From Pterois miles (lineage: Eukaryota > Chordata > Actinopteri > Perciformes > Scorpaenidae): DNA of 64,000 nucleotides. Within the stretch, counting starts at the first letter, position 1. Every line of letters starts with the position of its first letter. The notes under the pieces were generated by a model. It saw only the letters and a list, made by a program, of their open reading frames with translations, had not been told where the DNA came from and ran no database searches. Shown here in pieces: positions 12,815 through 52,624 of the stretch. Position numbers and translations under genes: made by a program. The stretch spans positions 3,474,501 through 3,538,500 of the forward strand of contig CAMQGK010000463.1 in the NCBI GenBank assembly GCA_947000775.1. Direction: 5' to 3'.

Positions 12815-13100
12815 CGGTTCAAGTCCCGACATGGACCAAAAACTGAGTGTGAACTGGTAGCTGGAGAGGTGCCAGTTTACCTCTTGGGCACTGCCGAGGT
12901 GCCCCTGAGCAAGGCACCAAACCCCCAACTGCTCGGGGCGCTTGTCAGGAGCAGCCCCCTCACTCTGACACCTCTCCATTAATGCATGTATGTGTGTTTC
13001 AGGTCTGCATGTACCATGTATGAGTTTAACAGAGTGTAAAATTGAATTTCCCCATTGTGGGACTAATAAAGGTAGATCTTCTTCTTCTTCTTCTTCTTCT
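12815..13100 (+). mobile_element. tRNA-derived SINE, copy 4 (5'-truncated)
   Basis: This copy begins at the B-box (GGTTCAAGTCCCGACATGG), so the A-box and tRNA head are missing. The body and the ATAAAGGT-(CTT)n end match copies 1, 2 and 5. Loss of the 5' end is typical of incomplete target-primed reverse transcription. It should be unable to start Pol III transcription by itself. Confidence 0.9.
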
Positions 13101-13400
13101 GAAAGGCGAAGAAACTCGTTCTCTCAGTCTGGCTCAGATATAAGGCCTCCTGTGCAGCCATGAAAGAGATGGCTTCTGATGGGATTCAACTACTAAGAGA
13201 AACGATGACGTACTGTATAATGTACTAATACCACAGTCCTGGGGTTTTTAATAGGGCCACGATGATCCTCTTTTCACACTTCAATTTCAACACAGTTCAA
13301 CAATCAATACCAAGGGAGCGAGTGTGATGAGCTCACAGTTAAAAGTCGTATTATCAGCATACAATATGTGACCACTAAACAGCAAAGCATAAGCTGATGA

Positions 13401-13460
13401 AGATAAGATATTCCTTTATTGGTCCCACAGTGGAGAAATTCACACGTTACAGCAGCAAAG
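13401..13460 (-). mobile_element. SINE/LINE 3'-end fragment
   Basis: The stretch AGATAAGATATTCCTTTATT followed by GGTCCCACAGTGGAGAAATT is the reverse complement of the 3' end shared by the SINE copies in this window. Only the tail is present. It may come from a truncated SINE or from the LINE that supplies the same tail. Confidence 0.6.
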
Positions 13461-15090
13461 TGGATAGTGCAATAAACAAGAAGCATAGATTTTAAAACAG
13501 TATTAATACAAATAAAATAAAATAAAATAATATTGCAATAGAAAGCATTGTTATTACTTACTCTTAAATTAACTGACAGGAATATGGCTGTGCAGCAAAT
13601 TATTTATTTTTTTACTTCTTGATTTCTGTCATATTTGACTACATTAAAGTGAAACTCTGTCATTTAGTGGTTTCTGTCAGACTTGATAACCGTAATATAC
13701 CAAAAACTGCATGTAGCCTGCCTGGTATATCCAGATTTAACACTTTTAGTTCCATGAGCGGTGCCGTCATCCATGGATGATGGTCACACAAATCCCAGTC
13801 AAAGAAAGCTCTACTGGCTTTATGGTGAATATATGTAGTGTATTGCCTGAGTGTATTTTTTTCTCTCTTACTTACTCTTCCTTCTTATCCCCTCCCCCCA
13901 ACACCGTACATTACTCTGTTCATCGTATACACACTATCTCTCTCTCACACACACACATCAAAATATCTAGAATTGGCTCTGCCTTTGTGCCTTTTGTTTT
14001 TTGAGACCCGTTGCTCAAACCCTCAAGGCCTCTCTTTTAGCCAAAGAGAAAAATAGAGGCAGAGAAAGAGCAATTGAGATGAGAGAAAATACCATCTCGT
14101 TCTCCTCCTCTTCACTGCACAGCTCCTCTACGAACCACACTTTGTTTGATTCAAAGAATGCTGAGAGGCTTGGCCAGCAAATGTGAGATTTCGGGGAAAA
14201 TAACCAGTAATGAATCTCTTCAACACTCATCTAGTCACGTATATGCTGCTCGCCTGCCTGTGGCTGATGGATCCATTTGTCAAAGTGGTGCTTCCTATTC
14301 TCTCTCTTATGTCTGCACTTAAAAGGAACATTCAAAAAACTCCATCTATTCGGCTCATTATCGTGATCCAGTAATTTTCACATCAACAACACTTTGTGTC
14401 CTGAAATTAATTAGATTCACACATTCTCTAATAAGCTAGTAATTACAATGGAACTGGGAGATTTGTTTCGTTTTCGTGTGATGATGATTATCCTTTTATG
14501 TGTTGAGTATGTAGAAAACCAAAAGGAAACATTTCTGATAAAACCATCTCATGGATTCACTCAGTGTGAAACACATGTTTAGGAGATCATTACCACCAAG
14601 GCACCAAAACCCTGAAACGAATGAACTGAATTCTGCAGCAGCAGCAGAGGCAAAGCCACAGTTTTATTGAGATTATCTGCTCAGCACTGCAAAGCCCGAG
14701 GCAGAAACTCCCACCATTCCTGTGACCAAAGGAAACGTGGAATGAAAGAGGGATCCATGAAACAATAAATACCTCCCATTACAGAAGCAACTGATGATGG
14801 AGGACAAAATCAAGCAGAATTTATGTGGGGATAGCCAAGGGAACCGGACAATTTGCATTTAAACGAATACTAATACAAAACAGAAAAGAGGTCACCGAAT
14901 TCTATTTAAACAAGACATCCAGCTTGTAACTGTATATAGCAAACATACATATTTATTTATCATATCTTATTACTCACACACACATATATATATGCATACA
15001 TTTCATAGCACATAATTTAGGTGATACCACCAAATATGTAATATGTTTTTGTGTCCCAAAGCGTTCTTGACTTATTTTGAAGTAACTATC

Positions 15091-15141
15091 GTGACATTTG
15101 TGACATGTTTTTTTAGTGACATTTGTAACATGTTTTCCATA
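15091..15141. repeat. Short tandem duplication, unit about 25 bp, two copies
   Basis: GTGACATTTGTGACATGTTT is followed directly by GTGACATTTGTAACATGTTT, with small differences at the unit ends. It is a local duplication with no evident function. Confidence 0.8.
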
Positions 15142-17028
15142 GTTTTATTATTTTGTTTCTGTACATATTTTACTGAGTTTACGTACTTATTCTAAGCCCA
15201 ACCAATTTTGTTTTTCCTAAACAAAACAAAACTTTCCTAAGTGGTTTTGTTGCCTAATCATAACTACGGCTGTTACTTTAGCTCTCTTTTGTGGCATAAA
15301 AATGACACATGAAAAGAGGTGTACAAAATGCATCATCACGCAGAATTTCCATGTCATGTTGCATTATTTATACGCCCTCCCATGAGATCGGGTTGTAGAC
15401 CGCATACTTTGTCTCGTGTATCATATGCATGTGGTACACACTCGAATCTTGAAAATCCAAACACACCTCAGTATTCTAAACCAACTATGGTTCAAAACAG
15501 CACACTCACAACAACAGCCAATCACAGAGGTTGTTCACTCTCCCAGAACAGCTGGCCGTTTTCAGTCCTGATGCTGACTGATACCACCGCTGCCTCTGGC
15601 ACACTGAACAATGAGACTTTTCTCTCTGTGCTACCATGAATAGGTATCAGCATGGCAGAGGTTTCAATCCTCCATCATCAGTTGCTTCTGACAAGTGATG
15701 TGGAAGGAAAAACACACTGGTGTCTCACGAGGTTCAGTGGTGGGTGGGACCCCTCCTTTCTTCCCTGTACACACAACCTCTTGGTGATATAATCACAAAA
15801 CATGGTTTTCCATGCATGTGCTCATGACACTAGGCAGCATTGCAAGTGTCTAGCAGACTGCTGGATGATGGCTCAACAATTTAAGCTGATTCAGTCTAGA
15901 CGGAGTTGCTTCTCATCCCAAGAAAAAGCTGTTCTATTAATCTCTTCATTTCAAAAGGTCACAAGTCACAGATAATCAAAATGTACTGATGGATTGATTG
16001 ATTAGTTGATTGATTGGTTAATTCAAATAAGGCATGACCTAATTGGGAATAAGCTCTTTCAACCCTGTGTGCATCATGAATTAATGATTTAGCGGCTGAT
16101 GGAAATCCATAAAGGAATTTCTCAAATTTTTAAAACCTCATTCAGATCACCAGCCTCATGCATGCATGCGATCTTAATATTGGCCTTTTATCACTCTGAG
16201 GACACTGCTCAAACGTTGTCGATCTGTTAAGCCAGCAGCTAATATAATGAGTTAGAGATACACAGAGCGAAACATGGAGAGACGGTGAGAGTAAGGAACA
16301 TAGGACATATTAGAAAGTAGTTTACAGTGGAAGAAGACTACAAGGAGAGAACAGGAAAATGATTACAGAATAAAATTGGGGAGGAGGTTGAGTTGAAAAG
16401 ATGCTGGAGCGTTAATGGATGGTGTGGAGGAGGCTGACAGAACGAGAGTTGAAGAGAAGAAATGGGCGAAGAGTGCCTTCTGTCTTTTACAGTTGCCATG
16501 GACACCAAGAAAGCTGACTTACTGCGGTGTGAAGATTTTTTTGAATGGAAAACACATGCATGTGTGCACGCACGCACACACGCACGCACACACGCATGAT
16601 TACCACACATTTACAACCACCATCACCTACTTGTCTTTCCACTCACAAAACTTGCACCTCCTTAACCGTTCTGAGAGGACAAGAGTGCACGTATTTTAGC
16701 ATGCTAACCACATTCACACTTGGGGGCTCTCTGGGATAACGAGGGCCAGAGGGATGAGTCTCATGGTTAACCGGGCCTGGTGTGATCAGAGGAACACTGA
16801 GACTGTCAGAATACGACCAAGAGTACTGGTGCCTTCAAACGGGACTTGTGAACATGTTCACAAGGTGGGAAATGGTGAACATGACATAAGTTGCGTTCAA
16901 GTGGTGAAGGTGTGGAGAACACCGCGCTAAGCAATGGCAAAAATAACGTTACTGTCCAAGTGCAGAAGCCACAGAGGCTAACAATTTAGCAAGCCAGCGA
17001 CTGGGTAACATAATGCAGAAAGACCACA

Positions 17029-17385
17029 CTTATTGTTGCCGGGGACGTTAACCAGGCCATTGTCAAGAAGGTATTGCCAAAGCTGCACAAACACACCCTG
17101 TTCAACACACACATGCGGTAAAAACATACTGGATCACTGCTACATCCTGTTCCACCATGGCTACAAAGCCCTCCTCCACCCACCATTTGACAAATCAGTT
17201 CACTCCTCCATCCTCCTTCTCCACGCCTATAGGCAGAGGCTGAAATGGCAAGCACCAGCCTATAGGACGGTACAACCCTGGTCAGACCAATCGTCCATCC
17301 ATCCTACAGGGTTGTTTGAGCACATGGACTTGCATGACAGCAAACGACAATATGAACCACTACACAGACACCAGCTTCATTAAAG
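17029..17385 (+). pseudogene. Non-LTR retrotransposon endonuclease-domain fragment
   Basis: The translation begins LIVAGDVNQAIVKKVLP in one frame and continues after a shift with ILDHCY, GYKALLHPPFDKS, ILLLHAYRQRLKW and PWSDQS in another. These match the C-terminal half of the apurinic-like endonuclease domain of fish non-LTR retrotransposons: GD(F)N, then LDHCY, then the S(D)H active-site block, here altered to SVH. The frame change near 17,110 and the altered SDH motif show it is dead. No reverse transcriptase follows. The clade (L2/CR1/Rex-like) is not resolved. Confidence 0.65.
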
Positions 17386-17671
17386 GCTGGGTCCATTATT
17401 TTTGATTTTTTTGTATCGTATATAATTTCGTGTCAAAATACTATTTTCCCAAGCTCTTCAAAAAATTTTTTCCATGGGGCCTGATGTAGGTTCTGCGTGA
17501 TGCCGCTGCTATACGTACAGTATATATACAGCCTTAACTTCCCATCAGACAGCCTGTTCTGACAGTAACTGTAGCCATTAAATCACAGTCTTCAAGACCA
17601 GACCAGACTCCATTTACACAACCGTTATTTTTTACTTTGCAGAAAGTGGGAGTATACATACAACCCCAATA

Positions 17672-17690
17672 TAAAAAAAAAAAAAAAAAA
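17672..17690. repeat. Poly(A) tract
   Basis: An uninterrupted A run of about 18 follows the retrotransposon fragment at a distance of about 290 bp. It could be a retroposed tail or simple slippage. Confidence 0.7.
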
Positions 17691-19439
17691 CTAACCCTTT
17701 CAGTTATTTCCATACTGAGCACAGCTAACTTTGACTCAGCTAGTGGTAGCGTTCACATTATTGATAACCTCACTGATTAGCTTTAATTAGCTATCTTACT
17801 TACTACTATTACTACTACTACTACCACCATCTCCATCACTGCTTTTTGAAATGACTGAGCGGATGTTTCCATTTAAAAAAACAAACAGAACAGAGCACAG
17901 ATGGACCAGCCCATTAATAAGAAATGCACAGAGGAAGTGGTCACCACAAAAACGATAAAAGCCACATCTAACCAAAAGCCATGCAGCTGATGTCCCACCC
18001 TTGTGTGATATTAATCGCCTTGAATACAATTGTTTTTGTGTAATGGACAGGGGTTTTTTTTTGCTTCTTATATTTTACTATATCTTATGTCTATTTATAT
18101 TTACTATTTACATCTTTTCATTAATGGCACCTCCCAACCAATGTATCTCACATGATTGGACTTCTACTATGACAACAAGCATCTTGAATCTTGCGTGGAG
18201 AGAAGTCTTTTCGGATGCCTGCTAGGCTCTCATTATTACAAGGTAGAGGAGCACAATGTGCCATTTGTAAGACGGCAGAGCAAAGAGATAAACGCACACA
18301 GGGCACAGCTCATTAGAAGAAGTGTTTATCTTTGATGGAAGATGACTGCTGGGCTTTTTGTTGGTGGAACAAGCATGAAAATCACCAACACAGCATTGCC
18401 ATTTATCTGTAATTTTTGAATCCCCTTATTCCTTTTTCTCATCTCTTTCTCAGTTTTTCCAATTTAAAATAATCAATTATTATCCTGATATATCAATATT
18501 GCGTTTGCTTGAGGATGCTCTGTTTGTTCCCTCTATTAGCATGCTCTTTGAACTACCTTTCCTGTAACCTCATTAATGATTTCTATACAACCCTGTTACA
18601 TCAAAGGACCATTTCACTATATATCATACAATAGATTATTTCTCAATGAATGTCGTAGATTAGCCTATAGTGTACAATATGTCTTTGTATGGTGCATGTC
18701 TCTGACTGCCTAGTTTCACTTATGGTGTAGTGCGCACACTCAGGCTATTACTTTTTCCACTCAAGTGTAATGGTATGCAGCCTGAAACCACACAGAGTCT
18801 GTGCTGTAATTACTAGGCTTGTCAATCACTGAAATGAACTCAGTGAAGGTGAAATTGACTGTGTGCCGTCAGATAGACTACTTACTGATCGGTTGAGTAA
18901 ATGCATAACAGGGATGACAACACAACAATGCACTGCCTTTGAAATCCTGACATTGATTGTCCCATGAGAAATATATGGAGCTGCTGATTATAATTATGCC
19001 CCGAGTAATCCAGAAATGATTAGGAACAATAAAATAAAGACAGGGTTATCTCTCTCTCCCTCTTCCTCTCCTTGGTAGTGCCTGTTCCTAATTTCTAATT
19101 AGTTCAGGGTATGCAAGACAAATCATGGGTGTCATTGCAGATGAACCCATAGCTGCTGTTGTCTTGGCAGGACCATCACGAGAAGAGCAGCTCCACTGGT
19201 TTTAATGGTGCGGTTCCTTTATGTTAATTCACACTAAATTTGCACATGTACCGTTACATATATCTAAAAAAAATATATTTGACAGAACAAGAAAAAAAAA
19301 ATCATGTCATCCTCTGATTGGCCACGTACAGGCACGTAAAACCACACCAGGTTCGTCGTGGCAGATAAGTGATTTTGCTACAGGTAGTGCCGCTCACAAA
19401 TCCTGCTATTTCTCCCCGCAGTGTAACGCTGCTCAACTT

Positions 19440-19876
19440 TTCCCCCGCTTGATCACCGCTTGAAGGCGTAAAGGCATTAGATGGGAACGGACCGCCTGGT
19501 GCAGACGTTCACTGTAGCGAGAGTCCGGCTCTGAGGCGCGCACACATCTCAGCACCCTGGACAGCGCACGGCGCCGCAGTGGCGATGCGTGGATTCAACC
19601 GGTGGCTTTCGACCACAGCGGCTGTGACTGAACATTACATAAAAACTATTCCACATGTGGGAAACGCGTTTTGCTCTCTGGATCACTTGGACTAGGACTA
19701 CTTCTTAATTTTTTTTGTTCTTTCTGACACACGGCGTCTCCGTGGGCTCCATCGTGCGGGTAGGCGTGCCGCTGGAAGCCGTGCTGAGTAGCGCGAAATA
19801 GGTGACTGTCAGGCGGGCGGAGTGGTGGTGCGGTGGTGCCTTAGAGACCCTCCATTTATAAGGATGCTGGTGGGAA
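19440..19876 (+). promoter_or_regulatory. syt9 putative promoter / 5' leader, CpG-rich
   Basis: This stretch is much richer in CpG than its surroundings (AGGCGCGCACAC, GCGCACGGCGCCGCAGTGGC, AGGCGGGCGGAG), as expected of a CpG-type promoter and 5' leader before a vertebrate neuronal gene. A TTTATAA sequence at about 19,855 is too close to the start codon to act as a TATA box and is probably chance. The transcription start cannot be read from sequence. Depending on it, the leader contains up to three upstream ATGs: 19,481 (17 codons), 19,585 (36 codons) and 19,864 (10 codons, overlapping the main start). Confidence 0.6.
19585..19695 (+). other. Upstream ORF, 36 codons, in the syt9 leader
   Basis: An ATG in the context GGCGATGC opens a 36-codon frame closed by TAG at 19,693, ending 181 nt before the main start codon. 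The peptide matches nothing I recognise. If transcription starts upstream of it, it would be scanned first and could lower syt9 translation. Whether it lies inside the mRNA is unknown. Confidence 0.35.
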
Positions 19877-47760
<27,884 letters not shown>

Positions 47761-48360
47761 CCTTGAGCAACACTTCACATAAGAGCACCTATCAACCTGA
47801 AGCCTTGGCTGTACCTTTGGACAGTAGCACTACTGAGTGCTGCACACATATGGTCCTAAGAAGAAGAATACAGACATCGATAAACTACTGTGGAAAAGAG
47901 AGACACAAACTGTCTTGAGCTCTGCTCAGTTCGATCAGTTGCATGTTGAATGACCGCAAAGATGGGTGTTTTCTTTTCTATAATGTTCCATAAGATAAAC
48001 AACTGGCATATGCAGACATTTTAAGTCTGTGCTATTCCTGGGTTTATACAGTAGTTACTGTTTTTTACATAGTCTTGTTACTTGTTTTAATGAGGTGAGT
48101 CTGTATTTGCACAATGTATTTACAACCAGTTGAACTGCCATACTGTTATTTTTTTTATTTGGTGGTGAAGTGGTGCATGAGGTCATGGTTTGGTGGGATA
48201 TCTTCTCCTCTTCCTCCTTGTTTGTTTCCGTTTCTATTTTTGGGATTACGATGTGTTGTTCTGTCAGTTGATGTGCAGTGACAGTTGATTTCTAGACAAA
48301 GTATCTGTAAGGAAAATATGTTAAATGTTATCAATAAATATTATTCCATTAAAAAGCGAC
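47761..48360 (+). promoter_or_regulatory. syt9 3' untranslated region with poly(A) signal
   Basis: About 600 nt of AT-rich sequence follow the stop codon. AATAAA lies at 48,333-48,338, so cleavage is expected near 48,355. The stretch has no repeat and no long open frame. A second AATAAA downstream (about 48,488) could give a longer form. Confidence 0.7.
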
Positions 48361-49796
48361 CATTGTTTATCTTTGCCAGTTCAATTACAATTTAATGGTG
48401 CAACAATATTTTTCTTCATTTCAGGAAATATAAGAAAAAACACTGAATTTAGTCCTACATGGAGGACAACTAGAAAATCTTTGAAACAATAAAATATGAA
48501 CATTTAAAGAGTTGCATTTTATTGATAAAGCTGTAATTTATTTTGCAGCATGTCAATTCTATCACTGTTTAAGATTAGTAATATTGGAAATGCAATCCAT
48601 AAAAGACACTCTCTGAAACGAAAAGGCTGCTTGTGCGAGCAGATTATGAATGCCTGTAGGCACAGCACAGCTCAGAAATGAACCAAGGCCAAATTAGCAA
48701 CTCCTCTAAAGCAGATTGGCGGAAAAAAACCCTTGGAAACACCTTATCACAGCACACATTTGCTTCCCCTTGCAGTGAACAATCAATTACATTTCAGACA
48801 ACGCATACACTGGATTGGAAGCACTCAAATGAGTTGAGTCGTTATTTGGCAAGTTGTTGGTGAGCAGTCAACTGTGGGATTCAAAATAAACCTTCAGACA
48901 GTGATAGATGGTATGCTTCTGCTATGGTCCTGTTTTGCATGTAAGCAGGAAGTGATTGTTATTTTGATATATCATTTTCCATCCAGGAATGTGTCTGACT
49001 CACTGGGTGAGTACAGAAAAAAATAGTAGTAGGGACCAGGAACTTAATTGTCCCATTTTAATTTGACCTACCCCCCTTTTGTTATTTCAGTTAAGAGGTA
49101 ACTTTTTCAACCTGGACCCTATTTCCCCTGTTTTTTTGTGTCTCGCTGACTAACAGGGACCATAATTTCTGAAATTGGTCCAGTATTTAGGGAGAGCTCT
49201 GTAGACAGCAGCTGCTCACAGGCTGCTTCATGGTTGCTATTAGTCTGTCATAATGTTGACAGACTTATGATAACAATCTGAGCCTGTCATGGCAAAAACA
49301 AACAATTTTAGTGGACGGAACATTACGCTGATGCTGCTAACTTGCCCTCACAGCTCATTTTGTGGCTGCCTGTTACAGCGTTTTCTCTCAATACTACGCC
49401 AATTTCAAAGAAATTTAGTGTCCATTAGTCACTTAGGCACATAAACATGGGAAAATAGGGTCCAGGTTGTAAAATACTAAAGTTTCCGTTTATGAACAGT
49501 CAGTTCCCATCATATTCCTTTGTGGTTCTATTGCTTACAATCAGCACTTCTCTCTCTACTGTGTCTACAGTGATGCTATATTGATTTCTGCTGAGGTAAA
49601 ATGTCTATTATTGATCATTTCATGCACAGACTACAGTACATCCTTCAGGCTGCATACATTACAGCATATGCTATTTTAATGGGGAATTCAAAGCTGCAGT
49701 AAGCACCGTCCTCAGAGGAATTGTATTTTCAAAACTAACCAGAGGGAACAGACCTCAAAATACTCTAAGCCATTTGCCATTTACATTGCCTTTGCA

Positions 49797-49832
49797 ACAC
49801 ACACACACACACACACATACACACACACATAC
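49797..49832. repeat. (AC)n microsatellite, interrupted
   Basis: AC units with ATAC interruptions, about 36 bp. Confidence 0.9.
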
Positions 49833-50429
49833 AAATATGATCATCACTTTCAAAATGTGATAGACTCGGTGTAATGTATTGAATGTGGATTAAAACCAAA
49901 ACTTCCTGACAGAATCAGGACAGGATTTCCCTCTTTCTTTATCACATTTGTGCTGCTGCATTAACATAAAGACCCAGTAAAACGAGATAGTAAAACAATA
50001 AAAGAACAGTAGGGCAGCCAACGGCACAATAACTAAAATCCTTAAATTGGGCCAAGCTGTCCAGGGCTCAACCTATGTTCTTCTGTGTTGCTACATCATT
50101 TTGGGAGGGCTGAAGCCCTGAAGGTTTTGATGTACAGTATAAAATACATTTGTTTTCATCATGACTGTAGATCCTGTTTTATTGTATTTGACAAATCTCA
50201 CAATGCATATAATTACAACATAGCTCCAAATAGGGCCTGTACACATTTTCTTGAAGTCAGTGGACAAAGAGAAAGAGACAGAGGGCAAATGATGGAGAGG
50301 TACAGTACACGGTGCATGCAATGCACAAACTGTATCTGAAAACTGTGTGTGTGTGTGTGAGTGAAGGAAAACCCTTTTTTAATATTTCAATAAACTAATG
50401 TTAACATAAGAATTACTATTTAAGTACAA

Positions 50430-50640
50430 GTAGTAAAACTACAGTGTAAAACTGTAAAGTAGTAAAGTAAATAATAATAAAAAAAGTAATTCAAAATTTT
50501 ACTCAGGTAGAAGTACAGAAGTAGCATCAACATATACTTAAAGTAAAGTAGGCTACCCAGCATAGTAAATAATATGGAATGATGGATTATTACTCATTAA
50601 TGCATTATGTGTTCATCACTTTGATTTGCTCATTTTAACA
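50430..50640. repeat. MITE-like dispersed repeat fragment
   Basis: TTTTACTCAGGTAGAAGTACAGAAGTAGCATCAACATATACTTAAAGTA-type blocks and GGATTATTACTCATTAATGC are characteristic of a repeat common in teleosts with ACTTGAGTAAAAGTA-rich ends. Only the left part is clear. It is non-coding. Confidence 0.5.
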
Positions 50641-51128
50641 AATTTACTTCAATCTCTTAGTCTAATAATATGATTTATGATTCATTCATGTATTTTGGAT
50701 GTAAGTAAAATACGAGGAAGCATAAAAACATATCAAATAAAGCTTGACACATAACAAATTTAACCCCTGCCTGTACCTTAACAGGATTAACAGTAGCCTA
50801 GCTTCAGGGCAATACCAAAATAAATTCACCTGTATCTCAAAAGCACAGGATTTACAGATCAGGTAGATAACACTAACTTAAAGCCAACAGCACAATAACA
50901 AAATTGACACGTCTCAATCACAAAATACGAGATAAGTTTAAGCAAAACAATCAATCGTAGGCTCCTCAGTATGAAGGTAACGAAAATCTCGCGATATGGT
51001 TAAGGTTAGTATAAATGGTCGGCAGCGAGTCTCGTGAGAGTTCCTGCAAGTTTTCGTAATGTGCGGGTTACCTTCTAGACATGACCCCCTCTGACGTAGC
51101 TCCGTTAATAATTACACTAATATGCCTT

Positions 51129-51166
51129 ACCTGCTGGGTGCTCCTCGACCTGCTGGGTGCTCCTCC
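51129..51166. repeat. Tandem duplication of a 19-bp unit
   Basis: ACCTGCTGGGTGCTCCTCG occurs twice back to back. It lies in a locally GC-richer island (about 51,060-51,270), which could be a promoter fragment or repeat. No gene is evident. Confidence 0.85.
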
Positions 51167-52442
51167 TCCGTCAGACTCTTTTACTCCTCTTCTTTGTTAC
51201 CGGCAGACTGGTAACTGTTCATGTTGTCGCTGCTGCAGCTGGCAGGAGTTTGCGTGGCACTGGCATCATCGACGACAAAGTTATTTTTAATTAATAATAA
51301 TTATAATGAATGAGTTATCGTAAAAGATTTTCCCACCACCCACTTCTTTGTTGCTATCCGCTCCATCTTGTCAGTTAACTGTCCGTTTCATTTGTCTTTT
51401 CAGACTCGACTCAGCAGTCTCGATTTCATTTGATTACTTCCTGCTTGACCTCTGACATTAGATGATGGACGGATCCACTTGAAGGGGAGGGGGAGTGACG
51501 ACGGGTGGTACTACTGACTGCACCTGGTAAAAGTAACCTATTGATAATTTTGGGACAGTGTACCCCTAATCAGATGGACTGTTCCAACGTCAGGTGAGCA
51601 ACAGGTCAGTTGTTTCCTCGCATCAAGAACTACGATAATAAAAGTTTTTTTCTCAAAAGGACATTATTTATGGTCTAGGCATGGACAATAACAAAGATGA
51701 CTTTTTGGTTAATAACGTTCTCATTCTTGGCAAATTAACGTCAAAATTTAATGTGTTTCATTCAGTTTCTTTCTTACATAAAACCCCTTAAAGTCATGAA
51801 AAACAAAATGCAATTAAACTTCTTAGCATAACACAAGAATAGATCTGCAGGTACAGCCCAAGCCCCCTAATTTTATATATCTTAATTTTATACTTCAATT
51901 ACTTGTATGTTTTTTTTATGTTGTTTGTAAATTTGAATTTGTTCAATAAAGAAAAGGCTGCGACAATATGGCACCTCAATAAGAAACATTAAGAGGCAAT
52001 TAAAAGTGTTTTAATGTTTTTGATAAATTTCTTATGGACCGATGGACCTTATTTTGTACCTTTTCTTTATATAAACCTAGATGTATATTTTGTTTTGTTA
52101 TTTTTTTATCTTTTAAATGTACTTTTTTAAAATAAAAATTTAGGTTACCCCAGATTGCTAGTGGTGGCCTTGCGGCCCACAGGGTGGGTCGACCCATCTG
52201 GCATTTGCTAGAATTGTCAAATCGCCGGTCCGAGCCTGCATGAACGGATGGATGGTTAGGAGCAGATAAAGATTTATTTTATATATTCAAAACCAAGACT
52301 GAATGTAGTTTCACATAGTGTATATCCCATATGTTATATATTTCTAAGCTAAGATGTAAGAGATGGGAGGACCAAGAGGAACAATGTCTCTCTTGCTTTC
52401 TTATAACACTCACTACTTCCTGTTAAATAAATGTGTATCCCT

Positions 52443-52624
52443 TATTGTGAATGTGAGTGTGAATGGCTGTCTGTCTCTATGTGCCCTGAGATGGACTGGT
52501 GACCTGTCCAGGGTGAACCCCGCCTTCGCCCAGTGTCTGCTGGGATTGCTTCCAGCTGCCTCACGACCCTAACGGGGATAAGCAGTTGACGATGGATGAA
52601 TGGATGGATGGATGGATGGATGGA
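52443..52624 (+). mobile_element. V-SINE, 5'-truncated, with perfect target-site duplication
   Basis: Begins within the V-SINE body (GTGAATGTGAGTGTGAATGG), runs through ACCTGTCCAGGGTGAACCCC and ends in a (GGAT)n tail. Both sides carry TGTATCCCT (52434-52442 and 52625-52633). The truncation of head and core with intact tail is typical of target-primed reverse transcription. Confidence 0.9.

Larger units (their letters stand above)
1..19480. other. Intergenic region, repeat-rich, no protein gene seen
   Basis: I see no exon series or conserved protein here. Open frames are short, lack splice context and mostly come from SINEs or simple repeats. The recognisable content is listed separately: SINE copies, decayed MITE-like repeats, one non-LTR retrotransposon fragment and (AC)n tracts. 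The rest is AT-rich unique-looking DNA. The part next to the syt9 promoter (about 18,940-19,190) may hold conserved regulatory sequence, which I cannot test without an alignment. Confidence 0.7.
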
